A DNA stretch of 64,000 bases from Gammaproteobacteria bacterium (GTDB taxonomy: Bacteria; Pseudomonadota; Gammaproteobacteria; UBA6429; Thiohalophilaceae), in assembly GCA_029880855.1 (NCBI GenBank), contig JAOUNS010000005.1, positions 62,001-126,000 of the forward strand, written 5' to 3'. Positions 18,047 to 27,011 of the stretch are shown one piece after another. The position numbers were made by a program, and so were the translations under genes. A model generated the notes under the pieces. The model had not been told where the DNA came from and ran no database searches. It worked only from the letters and a program-made list of their open reading frames with translations. Every line of letters begins with the position of its first letter. Position 1 is the first letter of the stretch.

Positions 18047-19948
18047 TTAATCTTCCAGATAGGTATACCCATGCAGACCGGCTTCCAGTTCCTGCTGGAA
18101 AAGTTCCTTTTCACCCTGAGTCAGATCCGCCTTGCCGATCTTGACGTGATAACTTTGCAGCAGTTCTTCCGGCCGGAAATTGACATAGCGCAGCACATCA
18201 TCCACGGTATTCCCCTGGGTGGGTTCGATCAACTGATAACCGCCGGCGTCATTCAGGAGAACATTCACGGAATCGGTATCACCAAACAGGTTATGCATAT
18301 CACCCAGTATTTCCTGATAGGCGCCGACCAGAAAAATACCCAGCAGATAGGTTTCACCGTCTTTCACCTCATGCAGGGGTAAACTGCTTTCCAGCCCTTC
18401 ACCATCCACATAGTGATCAATACGACCGTCGGAGTCGCAGGTGATATCTTCCAGGATGCCGCGCCGGGTCGGTTCCTCGGTATGGCGATGCAGCGGGACA
18501 ATGGGAAAGATCTGATCAATGGCCCAGACGTCCGGTATGGACTGGAAGATCGACAGGTTACAAAAATATTTATCCGCCAGTCGTTCGTTCAGTTCGTCCA
18601 GGATCTCGCGGTGCACTCGCTTGCCCGGCTGCAACAGGGTCAGCATCTTGCGATTAATGGCATAATAGAGTTCTTCCGCCGCCGCCCGCTGACTCAGGTT
18701 CATCACACCATGGGTATACATGCTGTGCATTTCGGTGAGGGCCAAATGGGCATCGTGGTAGATTTCCACAATGGCGCGATCTGCATTGTCCTGCGACAGA
18801 CTTTGATAACTCAACCACAGGTCATGCAGGATCATCGGTGCATCGGCATCGGGTTCCGCCAGTGACTGTGGATCGGGTAACTGACCGGTTTCGATCACAT
18901 TGGTGATCAACATGGCATGGTGGGCCGTCATGGCCCGGCCGGATTCGGTAAAGATATCCGGATGCGGCAAATCATTTTCTTCACAGGCTTCCCAGATCAC
19001 ATGCACCACATTGTTGGCATATTCCTGCAGTGAGTAGTTGGTGGAACAGAAACTGCGTGAACGCGTTCCCTCATAATCCACCCCCAGACCACCGCCCACG
19101 TCCATGACATTGATCTTCACTCCCATGGTATGCAGCTCAGTGTAATAACGGGCATATTCACGAAAACCACGCTGGATATCACGAATATTCGCCACCTGGG
19201 AACCCAGATGACAATGCAGCATTTGCAGAGAGTCCAGCATATTGACGGCACGCAGGCGTTCCACTGCGGCCAGTAACTGCGCCGCCGAAAGGCCAAACTT
19301 GGATTTATCGCCGCCGGAGTTTTGCCACTTACCGGCACCGATGGAGGCCAGACGCATGCGCGCCCCCAGCAGGGGCTGCACGTTGAGGTTTTTCGCCTCG
19401 TCGATCACCAGTTCCAGTTCGGAGGGTTTTTCCAGCACAATATAAATACGGTGGCCGAGTTTGCGGCCAATCAGCGCCAGACGAATATATTCCCGATCCT
19501 TGTAGCCATTACAAACAATCACACCGCTGTTCTGATCGGCCAGCGCCAGCACCGCCATCAACTCCGGCTTGCTGCCCGCCTCCAGACCGACACAACCGCC
19601 GCCGTACTCGATGATCTCCTGTACCACCGTATGCTGCTGATTGACCTTGATGGGATAAACCGCCGTATATCGACCCTGATAGTCCTCGACCTGCATGGCC
19701 CGGCGAAAGGCGTTGCACAGGCTGTCGATCCGGTCGTGGAGAATATTGGGAAACCGCACCAGCACCGGCAAAGTCAGATTTCTTTCCGGAAATTGCCGCA
19801 CCAGTTCCTGCAGATCGATGCCGGTCACAGACCGATCACGCCCGGGATAGGCGGCCAGATGCCCCTGTTCATTGATATCGAAATACCCCCCGCTCCAATG
19901 GGCCAGATTGTAGGCGGCACGCGCCCTGTCGAGATTCCAGTCGGTCAT
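18047..19948 (-). CDS. speA: Biosynthetic arginine decarboxylase
   Basis: A PLP-dependent fold-III decarboxylase of 633 residues, converting arginine to agmatine, the first step to putrescine. The PLP lysine is in YPIKVNQQ (Lys101), followed by the barrel signatures GGGCVGLEAGSKPEL and DVGGGLGVDYEG, and a C-terminal GPDL-type domain (DGRIDHYVDGEGLESSLPLHE). The frame extends to 20032, but ATG 19948 (MTDWNLDRAR) is the family-like start. It diverges from speE across a palindrome-bearing promoter region. No agmatinase or agmatine deiminase is in the window. Confidence 0.96.
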   Translation of the reverse strand: MTDWNLDRARAAYNLAHWSGGYFDINEQGHLAAYPGRDRSVTGIDLQELVRQFPERNLTLPVLVRFPNILHDRIDSLCNAFRRAMQVEDYQGRYTAVYPIKVNQQHTVVQEIIEYGGGCVGLEAGSKPELMAVLALADQNSGVIVCNGYKDREYIRLALIGRKLGHRIYIVLEKPSELELVIDEAKNLNVQPLLGARMRLASIGAGKWQNSGGDKSKFGLSAAQLLAAVERLRAVNMLDSLQMLHCHLGSQVANIRDIQRGFREYARYYTELHTMGVKINVMDVGGGLGVDYEGTRSRSFCSTNYSLQEYANNVVHVIWEACEENDLPHPDIFTESGRAMTAHHAMLITNVIETGQLPDPQSLAEPDADAPMILHDLWLSYQSLSQDNADRAIVEIYHDAHLALTEMHSMYTHGVMNLSQRAAAEELYYAINRKMLTLLQPGKRVHREILDELNERLADKYFCNLSIFQSIPDVWAIDQIFPIVPLHRHTEEPTRRGILEDITCDSDGRIDHYVDGEGLESSLPLHEVKDGETYLLGIFLVGAYQEILGDMHNLFGDTDSVNVLLNDAGGYQLIEPTQGNTVDDVLRYVNFRPEELLQSYHVKIGKADLTQGEKELFQQELEAGLHGYTYLED

Positions 19949-20001
19949 TCTGATAAATACTCTTGCATGGGTTGGGTGGAAATGGCGACAATATATAAGA
20001 A

Positions 20002-20018
20002 TATACCAAATTGGTATA
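20002..20018. promoter_or_regulatory. 17-bp palindrome between divergent speA and speE
   Basis: TATACCAA at 20002-20009 and TTGGTATA at 20011-20018 form a perfect 8-bp palindrome around one base. It sits 54 bases from the speA start and 49 bases from the speE start, in the only spacer between these divergent polyamine genes, where a shared operator would be expected. Confidence 0.45.
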
Positions 20019-20066
20019 CATCCTCCCGGCACGGGACCCGTTAATTATCAAGATTGGAGAAATATC

Positions 20067-20918
20067 ATGGCATTGGGCGAAGAGTGGTTTACCGAGCCTT
20101 GCGAACAACACGGTTCAGCTTTTTCCCTGAAGGCGAAGAAAAAGCTGCATGAGGAACAGACCGCATATCAGAAAATCGAGATTTTCGAGACCACCCAATA
20201 CGGCAACCTGATGACCATCGACGGTTTCGTCATGCTCACTGACCGTGACAATTTCCTCTATCACGAAATGATGAGCCATCCGGCTCTCTACACCCACCCC
20301 GCACCGAATAACGTGCTGGTGATCGGCGGTGGCGACTGCGGCACCCTGAAAGAAGTCCTCAAACATCCGGAAGTAAAACTGGCCCAACAGGTGGAGATCG
20401 ATGAACGCGTCACCCGCCTGTCAGAGATCTACTTCCCCTCACTCTGTGAATCCAACAACGATCCGCGCGCCGAATTACACTTCGTGGACGGCATCAAATG
20501 GGTCAAGGATGCGGCCGCCGGCCATTATGATGTGATTATTGTCGACAGCACCGACCCCATCGGCCCGGCGGAAGGACTGTTTAATGAAGCCTTCTACCGC
20601 GAATGCCATCGCGCACTGGGTGAACAGGGTATTCTTGTCCAGCAAAGTGAATCGCCCCTGTACCACATCAAACTCATCCATGCCATGCGCGAAGCCATGC
20701 AACGGGCCGGGTTTGCACAGACACTCACCCTCGACTTCCCGCAGCCGGTCTACCCCTCCGGCTGGTGGTCTGCCACCATGGCCGGCAAAAGCGGCACACT
20801 GACCGGCTTCCGCGAAAACGATGCAGCACAAAAACCGTTTGCCACCCGCTACTACAGCAGCGCAAGACACAAGGCATCGACGGTGGAAATACCGTTGTTG
20901 GCGGAAGAGCAGGATTAA
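20067..20918 (+). CDS. speE: Polyamine aminopropyltransferase (spermidine synthase)
   Basis: A 283-residue enzyme that transfers an aminopropyl group from decarboxylated S-adenosylmethionine to putrescine. It has the N-terminal tetramerisation strand (WFTEPCEQHGSAFSLKAKKKLHEEQT), the Rossmann motif VLVIGGGDCGTLKEVLKH, and the catalytic loop DSTDPIGPAEGLF with the substrate-binding aspartates. ATG 20067 follows GGAG. A GC-rich hairpin (CCCGGGG 20940-20946 with CCCCGGG 20958-20964) lies beyond the stop but lacks a T run. Confidence 0.96.
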   Translation: MALGEEWFTEPCEQHGSAFSLKAKKKLHEEQTAYQKIEIFETTQYGNLMTIDGFVMLTDRDNFLYHEMMSHPALYTHPAPNNVLVIGGGDCGTLKEVLKHPEVKLAQQVEIDERVTRLSEIYFPSLCESNNDPRAELHFVDGIKWVKDAAAGHYDVIIVDSTDPIGPAEGLFNEAFYRECHRALGEQGILVQQSESPLYHIKLIHAMREAMQRAGFAQTLTLDFPQPVYPSGWWSATMAGKSGTLTGFRENDAAQKPFATRYYSSARHKASTVEIPLLAEEQD

Positions 20919-21131
20919 TTAACTAAAGCGTCTTTATTGCCCGGGGCCTATTCATGTCCCCGGGATTGATATTGACGTGCTGCGTCGAAGTGACAAACAC
21001 CTCAATCACGCCGCCCGGCAGGTTCTCGCTATATATACCGGCCATAACTGCAAGACTTCACATTCTCACCCAAACTCAACGTGAATGGTGAAAGAGCACA
21101 TGTATTACACAGGCAGCAAAAATCATTCGCC

Positions 21132-21608
21132 ATGCAAATAAAGCGCACTTACAAGACCGTCATTTTTTATATCGCGAGTGCATTTTTCGTATTCGGTTTA
21201 TTTTATTATGCCAAATGGCAACATGAGCACAATTACTTCCCTTACCACAATCGCGACATGCTAGTGCTGTATATGTACGTATTGGGCGTGATATTTCTAT
21301 TAATTGTATTAAGAGCCATTATTCTTGTATTGCAGATTGTCGGCAATAAAACAATCGTCACACTGGATGATGACGGTCTCGCGCATAAAAACAAACCACA
21401 GATTCCATGGCAAAACATCAAGACAATAAAAATCACAAAAACAATTGCCGGTGACAGTTTAGGGATTAAATACAGAATCAAAGGAATCAATCGGGATACA
21501 GTCAGAAATATCTACGAGATTGAGGTCAATCAGAAAATAATCAATTTTCTAAAAGAGAAAAACATTCCAGTTTCATTATCCAAAGAACACGTTATAAAAC
21601 TGGAATAG
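21132..21608 (+). CDS. Small inner-membrane protein with PH-like domain
   Basis: From ATG 21132 (MQIKRTYKTVIFY) a 158-residue protein with two membrane helices (about 9-27 and 43-68), then a soluble beta-rich C-terminal domain of the bacterial-PH type (TIVTLDDDGLAHKNKPQIPWQNIKTIKITKT), where the IPWQNI pattern is typical. The base composition is clearly more AT-rich than the neighbouring spe genes, which hints at later acquisition. Function unknown. Confidence 0.65.
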   Translation: MQIKRTYKTVIFYIASAFFVFGLFYYAKWQHEHNYFPYHNRDMLVLYMYVLGVIFLLIVLRAIILVLQIVGNKTIVTLDDDGLAHKNKPQIPWQNIKTIKITKTIAGDSLGIKYRIKGINRDTVRNIYEIEVNQKIINFLKEKNIPVSLSKEHVIKLE

Positions 21609-21744
21609 CTCTGGAATATTATATTTAATATCTTGTCAGAATCTTTATCCCGTAACCGGACGGGTGCGTTTTACCTTGTTCCCATGCCATGGTTCGCTTC
21701 ACCACTGTAGATTGCTGATTGATACGCCCGCAACAAGTGTTTTT

Positions 21745-22959
21745 CTAAAACAACTCCACATCCATGGTGTATTTGTTTTCATCATTGTCATCGTTTTTCT
21801 TTGCACTGTATTGTTTGCGCATCATTTCGTCGATGAAGGCGTTCTGCTGTTCCAGCAGTTGTTGCAGTTGGGCGACAACGATGCGGAAGGTTTCCGCCAT
21901 TTTTTGGCCGGTGTCGTTGACTTCAGTGGATTTGACAATAGCCTGTTCAACATGATCCAGGATGCGGCTTTCCTGATCGTCTTCCAGACCCAGTTGGGGC
22001 AGGAACATGTCCAGTTCCTGCATCATTGTGCGCATGATCTGTGTGCTGTTTTTCTGGTTTTCATTCAGGGAGTTGCCCAGGGCAAGCAGTAATGTCTTGA
22101 TCTTGTCAAAGGAGACAGCCAGATCAGCGGCCTGTTTTTGCATGATCTTTTCCGTGCCCAAAGTAAACACCTTGCCGTTGAGCGCACCAAGTATGGCCGG
22201 CAGCAGGTCCTTGACCCGTCCGTAGCGTTCCATGTCCGCAATGGGCATGTTTTTCACCAGCAGGGATACGCTGGGATAGTTGATGATGGTGCGACAACCG
22301 AAATCATAAAAACGTTTGTCTTCACGCATCATTACCAGCAGGTCTTTTTCCAGTGGTGATACAGCGCCGTTGGAGGAGAACCAGAGCGGTTCTTTTTCCA
22401 CCAGATACATGAGAGAACAATTCAAGCCAAGACGATTGGTGAGAGAGAAAAAGGCGAAGGCCAATTCGGTATAGTCGGTGAGCAGGTAACTGTGCTCCAC
22501 AAATTGCATGGCCATGCCCAGTTCACTGCTGCCGGTCATGGCGATGTGGGCGGTCTTTTGCGCCTCTTCAAATTGCTGGTGAAGTGCCAGTCCCTGATCC
22601 CGGAAACGTAACATCACCCTGACCTTGGCCAGCAGTGTCTCCGGTTCACAGGGTTTTAATAGATAGTCATCCCCGCCGGCTTCATAGCCCTGCATGCGTT
22701 CACGCAGATCCGATTTGGATGAGAGGAAGATAACCGGAATATCCGCCGTTTCCCGGTTGTGTTTCAGATGATCACAGACTTCATAACCGTTCATCCCCGG
22801 CATTTCCACATCCAGGATGATGATGTCCGGTTTTTGTATCACGGCAAGGGCGATGCCTTCTTCCCCATTCCCGGCAAAGTACAAAGTGTATTCCTTGCCC
22901 AGTACACTCTTGATAAAACTTTGAACAAAGCGATCGTCGTCGATAGATAATATTTTCAC
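21745..22959 (-). CDS. Response regulator with unassigned C-terminal domain
   Basis: A receiver domain (about residues 1-120: KILSIDDDRFVQSFI with the acidic pair, phosphorylation Asp in DIIILDVEMPGMNG, and Lys in LLKPCEP) followed by about 285 residues with no HTH, GGDEF, EAL or HD motif. The middle part (ELGMAMQFVEHSYLLTDYTELAFAFFSLTNRLGLNCSLMYLV) is reminiscent of a GAF-like sensor, and the rest is a long helical region. GTG 22959 is preferred over ATG 22977: it has GGGG at the right distance and begins at KILSIDDD, the normal start of receivers. No cognate kinase is adjacent. Confidence 0.82.
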   Translation of the reverse strand: MKILSIDDDRFVQSFIKSVLGKEYTLYFAGNGEEGIALAVIQKPDIIILDVEMPGMNGYEVCDHLKHNRETADIPVIFLSSKSDLRERMQGYEAGGDDYLLKPCEPETLLAKVRVMLRFRDQGLALHQQFEEAQKTAHIAMTGSSELGMAMQFVEHSYLLTDYTELAFAFFSLTNRLGLNCSLMYLVEKEPLWFSSNGAVSPLEKDLLVMMREDKRFYDFGCRTIINYPSVSLLVKNMPIADMERYGRVKDLLPAILGALNGKVFTLGTEKIMQKQAADLAVSFDKIKTLLLALGNSLNENQKNSTQIMRTMMQELDMFLPQLGLEDDQESRILDHVEQAIVKSTEVNDTGQKMAETFRIVVAQLQQLLEQQNAFIDEMMRKQYSAKKNDDNDENKYTMDVELF

Positions 22960-23113
22960 GCAAGTACCCCACACCATATGCGCATTTCTGATATTAACGT
23001 CACTATGGGGAAAACGTTTAGTGAGCAGGTGAAAATTAACGGAAATCGACAGTTAGATCCAAAATTTGTGCGGTTTAAATGCGGTCGCATATAACCCCGG
23101 CTGTTGTGTATGT

Positions 23114-23362
23114 TCAGGAATTTTCGCTATCGGAATCATCCAGGGCATATTCTCCCGCTTCCCAGCCGCGGATCACTGCTTCAGCGCGCGGCAGATCCGC
23201 TTCGTCGACAGTGAGGCGAACGATACCGATCGGCGGCAACTCTCCCACCCCGCCTTGCAGGTATTCGCCACTGATCTGACAGGGAATACCTTCCTGTTGC
23301 AGGATGCCCTGTAACAGATGTGCGCTGAGGGCGTTATTGGGGACATACAGCAGTTTTTGCAT
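23114..23362 (-). CDS. DUF2007-family small protein
   Basis: An 82-residue protein beginning MQKLLYVPNNALSAHLLQGILQQEGIPCQISGEYLQGGVGELPPIG, the hallmark of DUF2007 (putative signal-transducing protein): a ferredoxin-like small domain followed by RLTVDEADLPRAEAVIRGWE. The frame runs to 23425, but ATG 23362 is the family start. Function unknown. Confidence 0.82.
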   Translation of the reverse strand: MQKLLYVPNNALSAHLLQGILQQEGIPCQISGEYLQGGVGELPPIGIVRLTVDEADLPRAEAVIRGWEAGEYALDDSDSENS

Positions 23363-23408
23363 TTTATACTCGTTGCGTTTGAAAGGTAATGTTAGTGTGG
23401 CAACCCCG

Positions 23409-24758
23409 TTACCGGCATTCGACATTGCCTGCCGGTGCGGTCGTCACGCCCTTTTCGATACTGAACTCGTCCACCACTTGTCCCTTGTTATCTATAAATC
23501 GGGTGATCAGTTTATTACCGTTGATATCCACCAGCACCGAACCGGCGATGCGTTTGGCGACGGCCATCACCGGATGATCCAGCGGCCCCTGGTCAATGCG
23601 TGCCGAGGAACCAACCACCAGATAGACCGTGCCTTCGTTTGCACCGGCTTTCTCTTTCTGTTTCAGGTAAGGCCCGTTGAGTGTTTTGTTTCGAAAATGT
23701 CCGGCCTGCAATTCCGTCGACCGACCGTAATGGCAAGTAATAAAGTAGGAACGTTCATACATGTGACTGTGGCCGGAGAAGACCAGATCCACTCCCGCCT
23801 GCTCCAATACAGGTAAAAAAGTCTCGCGCATATCCTGCATCCGACCGCGACTGTCACCGGCATCATCTGAGTTATGGGTACCCCGGGTATAGGGCGGGTG
23901 ATGGAAGACCGCGATCAACCACTTTTTCCTGTTTGCCGCCAGATCACGGCGCAACCACTCATGCATGGCCCCGTCAGCACGGCGACTGGTGGATTCGGAA
24001 TCGAGCATCACAAAGTGGACATCACCATAGTCAAAAGAAAAATAATTTTCCGTACCGGATTCCAGCCCGCCTGACTCTCCCCTGGTGGGAAACATAAACA
24101 GATCAAAATAGGCCCAACGACGGGCATCATGGTTGCCGTAGGCAGGCCAGACCGGGATATTGCGCAGCACAGACTCGAAGGGTTCAAAGAATGCTGTTTG
24201 ATATTGCTTGTTTTCACCGGAGGTGTAGGCGTTATCCCCAGTGGTCAATATCAGATCCAGCCAGGGTCGGCCTGATCGCGGGTGTTGTTTGATCCAGTGC
24301 AACATGGCATCACGGACTTCCAGTTGCAGGGGCCCCGGCAGTCCGGGATCGCCCAGCACCCAGAACCGGATTGGTGCGGTTTCCTGCGGCGGGGTGACAA
24401 ACCAAAAGTCCTTGCCGCCGATTTCTTTCTGGCCTTTGGCGCCCAGGGCATAATAATAGCGGGTGTCGGGTTCAAGCCCGTGCAGGCGGATGGCGTGAAT
24501 ATCGGTTAAGCGTCCTGTATCTGCGAACTGATCCAGTTCATCCGGCGCTTTGCCGTATCGAAGCGTACCGATAATATCGGCTTCAGTCTGCCAGACGATG
24601 GTCATGGCGTCCGGCGCAGGCATCTGCAAATAGGGGCCGCGCTCGCCCTGATACTGACTGCTGACAGCGATCTGGATGAAACGCAATATTGCGTAGACCA
24701 CAATCAGCGCGACCAATGCCGCCAAAAAATAATACGCCAGGCGCAGTAACTTGTTCAT
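23409..24758 (-). CDS. Secreted or membrane-anchored metallophosphoesterase (purple acid phosphatase-like)
   Basis: A 449-residue protein with an N-terminal membrane helix (about 5-30), a fibronectin-like N-terminal domain (PDAMTIVWQTEADIIGTLRYG...LEPDTRYYYALG), and a calcineurin-type phosphoesterase domain with the metal ligands in order: VLGDPG, TTGDNAY, YGNHD, VFHHPPY and FSGHSHMYERSY. This architecture is that of purple acid phosphatases. It probably hydrolyses phosphate esters in the periplasm. It is divergent from the LtaS/OpgB-like gene. Confidence 0.9.
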   Translation of the reverse strand: MNKLLRLAYYFLAALVALIVVYAILRFIQIAVSSQYQGERGPYLQMPAPDAMTIVWQTEADIIGTLRYGKAPDELDQFADTGRLTDIHAIRLHGLEPDTRYYYALGAKGQKEIGGKDFWFVTPPQETAPIRFWVLGDPGLPGPLQLEVRDAMLHWIKQHPRSGRPWLDLILTTGDNAYTSGENKQYQTAFFEPFESVLRNIPVWPAYGNHDARRWAYFDLFMFPTRGESGGLESGTENYFSFDYGDVHFVMLDSESTSRRADGAMHEWLRRDLAANRKKWLIAVFHHPPYTRGTHNSDDAGDSRGRMQDMRETFLPVLEQAGVDLVFSGHSHMYERSYFITCHYGRSTELQAGHFRNKTLNGPYLKQKEKAGANEGTVYLVVGSSARIDQGPLDHPVMAVAKRIAGSVLVDINGNKLITRFIDNKGQVVDEFSIEKGVTTAPAGNVECR

Positions 24759-24935
24759 CTATCCCCGAATCGTCTGTCGCACAACATTGAAAAACCAAAG
24801 CATGACTCATATTAAAGACAAAGCGCAAAGGAAAATCATGGCCGTGCTGTATTTTTTTGGGATTTTCTCTCTATAATCTGCACGATATTGCATTATCTGA
24901 AAACGCTGCATCATACAACCGGACACACTCGCTCT

Positions 24936-26999
24936 ATGACCACAGTCGCAACACTGGCAAACCGCTGCTATCTCCATTTCCCGCGAATACTCAGACTATT
25001 ATTGCTGGTTACTGCCGTTAATGTGTTGTTCTTTTTCAGCCTGCGACTGATCTTCTGGTTCTTGTTTAATAATCCTGACGAGACCATTCCTGCAGCGACT
25101 TTATTGAAGTCATTTTATATCGGTCTCAAGTTTGATACGCGATTGGCCCTGATGCTGGTCCTGCCGCTGTTTTTGCTGGGCTGGAACAAATGGTTCAGTC
25201 CCTTCAGCTCCGCCAGACACCGGTTGGCCTGGTTGATCTATTTCGGCCTGGCGCAATTTTTTGTGGTCATCGCCTACACCTCGGATTTCGGCTATTACGC
25301 CTATATGACCAGTCGTCTGGATGCGACTTCATTGCGCCTGCTGCAGAACCCGTTGATCTCGGCGCAAATGGTCTGGCAGACCTACCCGGTGATCTGGGGG
25401 GCCCTGATCCTGGCGCTGGTCATGATCGGCTATCAGGTGGTCACCCGTCGTATCCTGGATCGGGTCTCCGGGCATGAAGTGCACCCCATCCGCAAGCGCC
25501 ATAAATTATGGGTTGTGCCTGTCAGTCTGTTTTTCTTCCTGTTTGGGATCTACGGCAAATTTTCATTTTACCCGCTGCGCTGGAGTGATGCCTTTTTCAG
25601 CACCTATGAATTCGCCTCCGCTGTGGCCCTGAACCCGGTCCTGTACTTTATGGATACCCTGAAGAACAGGGACAGCGGATATAACATCGAGACCACCAAA
25701 CAACACTATCCACGCATTGCAGACTACCTGGGTCTGGAAAAGCCGGCTGACGGCAGTGTGCAGTTCAGACGGCATGTCAAAAGCCATGCACCGGTGGGCG
25801 GCAAACCGAATGTCGTGATGGTCTTTCTCGAATCCTTTGCGGCATTCAAGGTCGGGGCCTTCGGTAATCCTCTTAACCCCACCCCCAACTTTGACAAACT
25901 GGCAAGCGAAGGGATCTTTTATACCCATTTCTACACCCCGCATACCGGCACCGCACGCTCGGTCTTCACCGCGCTGACCGGTATCCCCGATATCGAGCAA
26001 CAAAAAACCTCCTCGCGTAACCCATTGATCGTTAAACAAAAGATGATCGTGAATGAATTCCGGGGTTATGAAAAACTCTATTTCCTCGGTGGCAGCACCA
26101 GTTGGGGCAACATCCGCGGCATCCTGTCCGGCAATATTCCCGGCCTGCAGATGTATGAGGAAGGCAGCTATAGTGACGAATCACAACGGGTGGATGTGTG
26201 GGGTATTCCCGACCTGCAGCTGTTCAGGGAGGCCAACAAGGTCCTGCGTGAAAAACGCGACAAACCCTTTTTCGCCATTATCCAGACGGCGGGCAATCAT
26301 CGCCCCTACACCATCCCCACTGAGAACGAAGGTTTCCGTTATGAAAAACGCGGCAAGGCCGAGTTGCTGAAATTCGGTTTTCATTCTGAAGAGGAATACA
26401 ACTCGTTCCGGTTTATGGACCACAGCGTGGGTAAATTCATGGAAATGGCCCGCAAGGAAGGGTACTACAACAACACGATTTTCGCCTTTTTCGGCGATCA
26501 CGGTCTGGGCGGGCGCGGCGATCATATCCCCAACTACATCAAACAGTTAAACCTGCACCATGTGCATGTGCCCTTTGTCATCTATGCGCCGGGCTTGCTC
26601 AAAAAAGCGGAGCGCCATGACGCCGTTGCCGGCGAGGTGGATGTCCTGCCCACCCTGGCCGGTCTGGCCCTGCCTGAGTACACCAACACCACCTTCGGCC
26701 GCGATTTGCGTGATCCCCGCTTTGACGGGCAACGCTATGCCTTCACCATCAAGCATACCCAGATCCCCGAGATCGGCGTGGTGGGGGACAAATACTATTT
26801 CCAGATGTATGCCGACGGCTCCAATCAGCGCCTGTTCCGGCTGGATGCCCCGGAACCCCGCATCAACGTCATCAAATCCCACCCGGATGCAGCCAATCAG
26901 CTGCATCAGCTTTGCATTGGACTCTACGAAACTGCAAAATACGTGCGTTTTAATAATGCCCCCTCAGCGGGACAGACCAATCACATCGTAAAACAGTAA
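24936..26999 (+). CDS. LtaS/OpgB-family sulfatase-fold phosphoglycerol transferase
   Basis: About 687 residues: five or so N-terminal membrane helices (to about residue 200) and an alkaline-phosphatase/sulfatase-fold periplasmic domain. The metal site and nucleophile region is visible in NVVMVFLESFAAFKVG...YTPHTGTARSVFTALTG, where the Thr of HTGTAR is the expected nucleophile, and in FFGDHGLGGRGDH. In Gram-negatives such proteins usually decorate periplasmic glucans (OpgB/MdoB type) or other envelope glycans with phosphoglycerol or phosphoethanolamine; the acceptor here is unknown. The frame opens at TTG 24888; ATG 24936 is preferred. purD follows 12 bases downstream. Confidence 0.88.
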   Translation: MTTVATLANRCYLHFPRILRLLLLVTAVNVLFFFSLRLIFWFLFNNPDETIPAATLLKSFYIGLKFDTRLALMLVLPLFLLGWNKWFSPFSSARHRLAWLIYFGLAQFFVVIAYTSDFGYYAYMTSRLDATSLRLLQNPLISAQMVWQTYPVIWGALILALVMIGYQVVTRRILDRVSGHEVHPIRKRHKLWVVPVSLFFFLFGIYGKFSFYPLRWSDAFFSTYEFASAVALNPVLYFMDTLKNRDSGYNIETTKQHYPRIADYLGLEKPADGSVQFRRHVKSHAPVGGKPNVVMVFLESFAAFKVGAFGNPLNPTPNFDKLASEGIFYTHFYTPHTGTARSVFTALTGIPDIEQQKTSSRNPLIVKQKMIVNEFRGYEKLYFLGGSTSWGNIRGILSGNIPGLQMYEEGSYSDESQRVDVWGIPDLQLFREANKVLREKRDKPFFAIIQTAGNHRPYTIPTENEGFRYEKRGKAELLKFGFHSEEEYNSFRFMDHSVGKFMEMARKEGYYNNTIFAFFGDHGLGGRGDHIPNYIKQLNLHHVHVPFVIYAPGLLKKAERHDAVAGEVDVLPTLAGLALPEYTNTTFGRDLRDPRFDGQRYAFTIKHTQIPEIGVVGDKYYFQMYADGSNQRLFRLDAPEPRINVIKSHPDAANQLHQLCIGLYETAKYVRFNNAPSAGQTNHIVKQ

Positions 27000-27011
27000 G
27001 GAATCAGTCCA

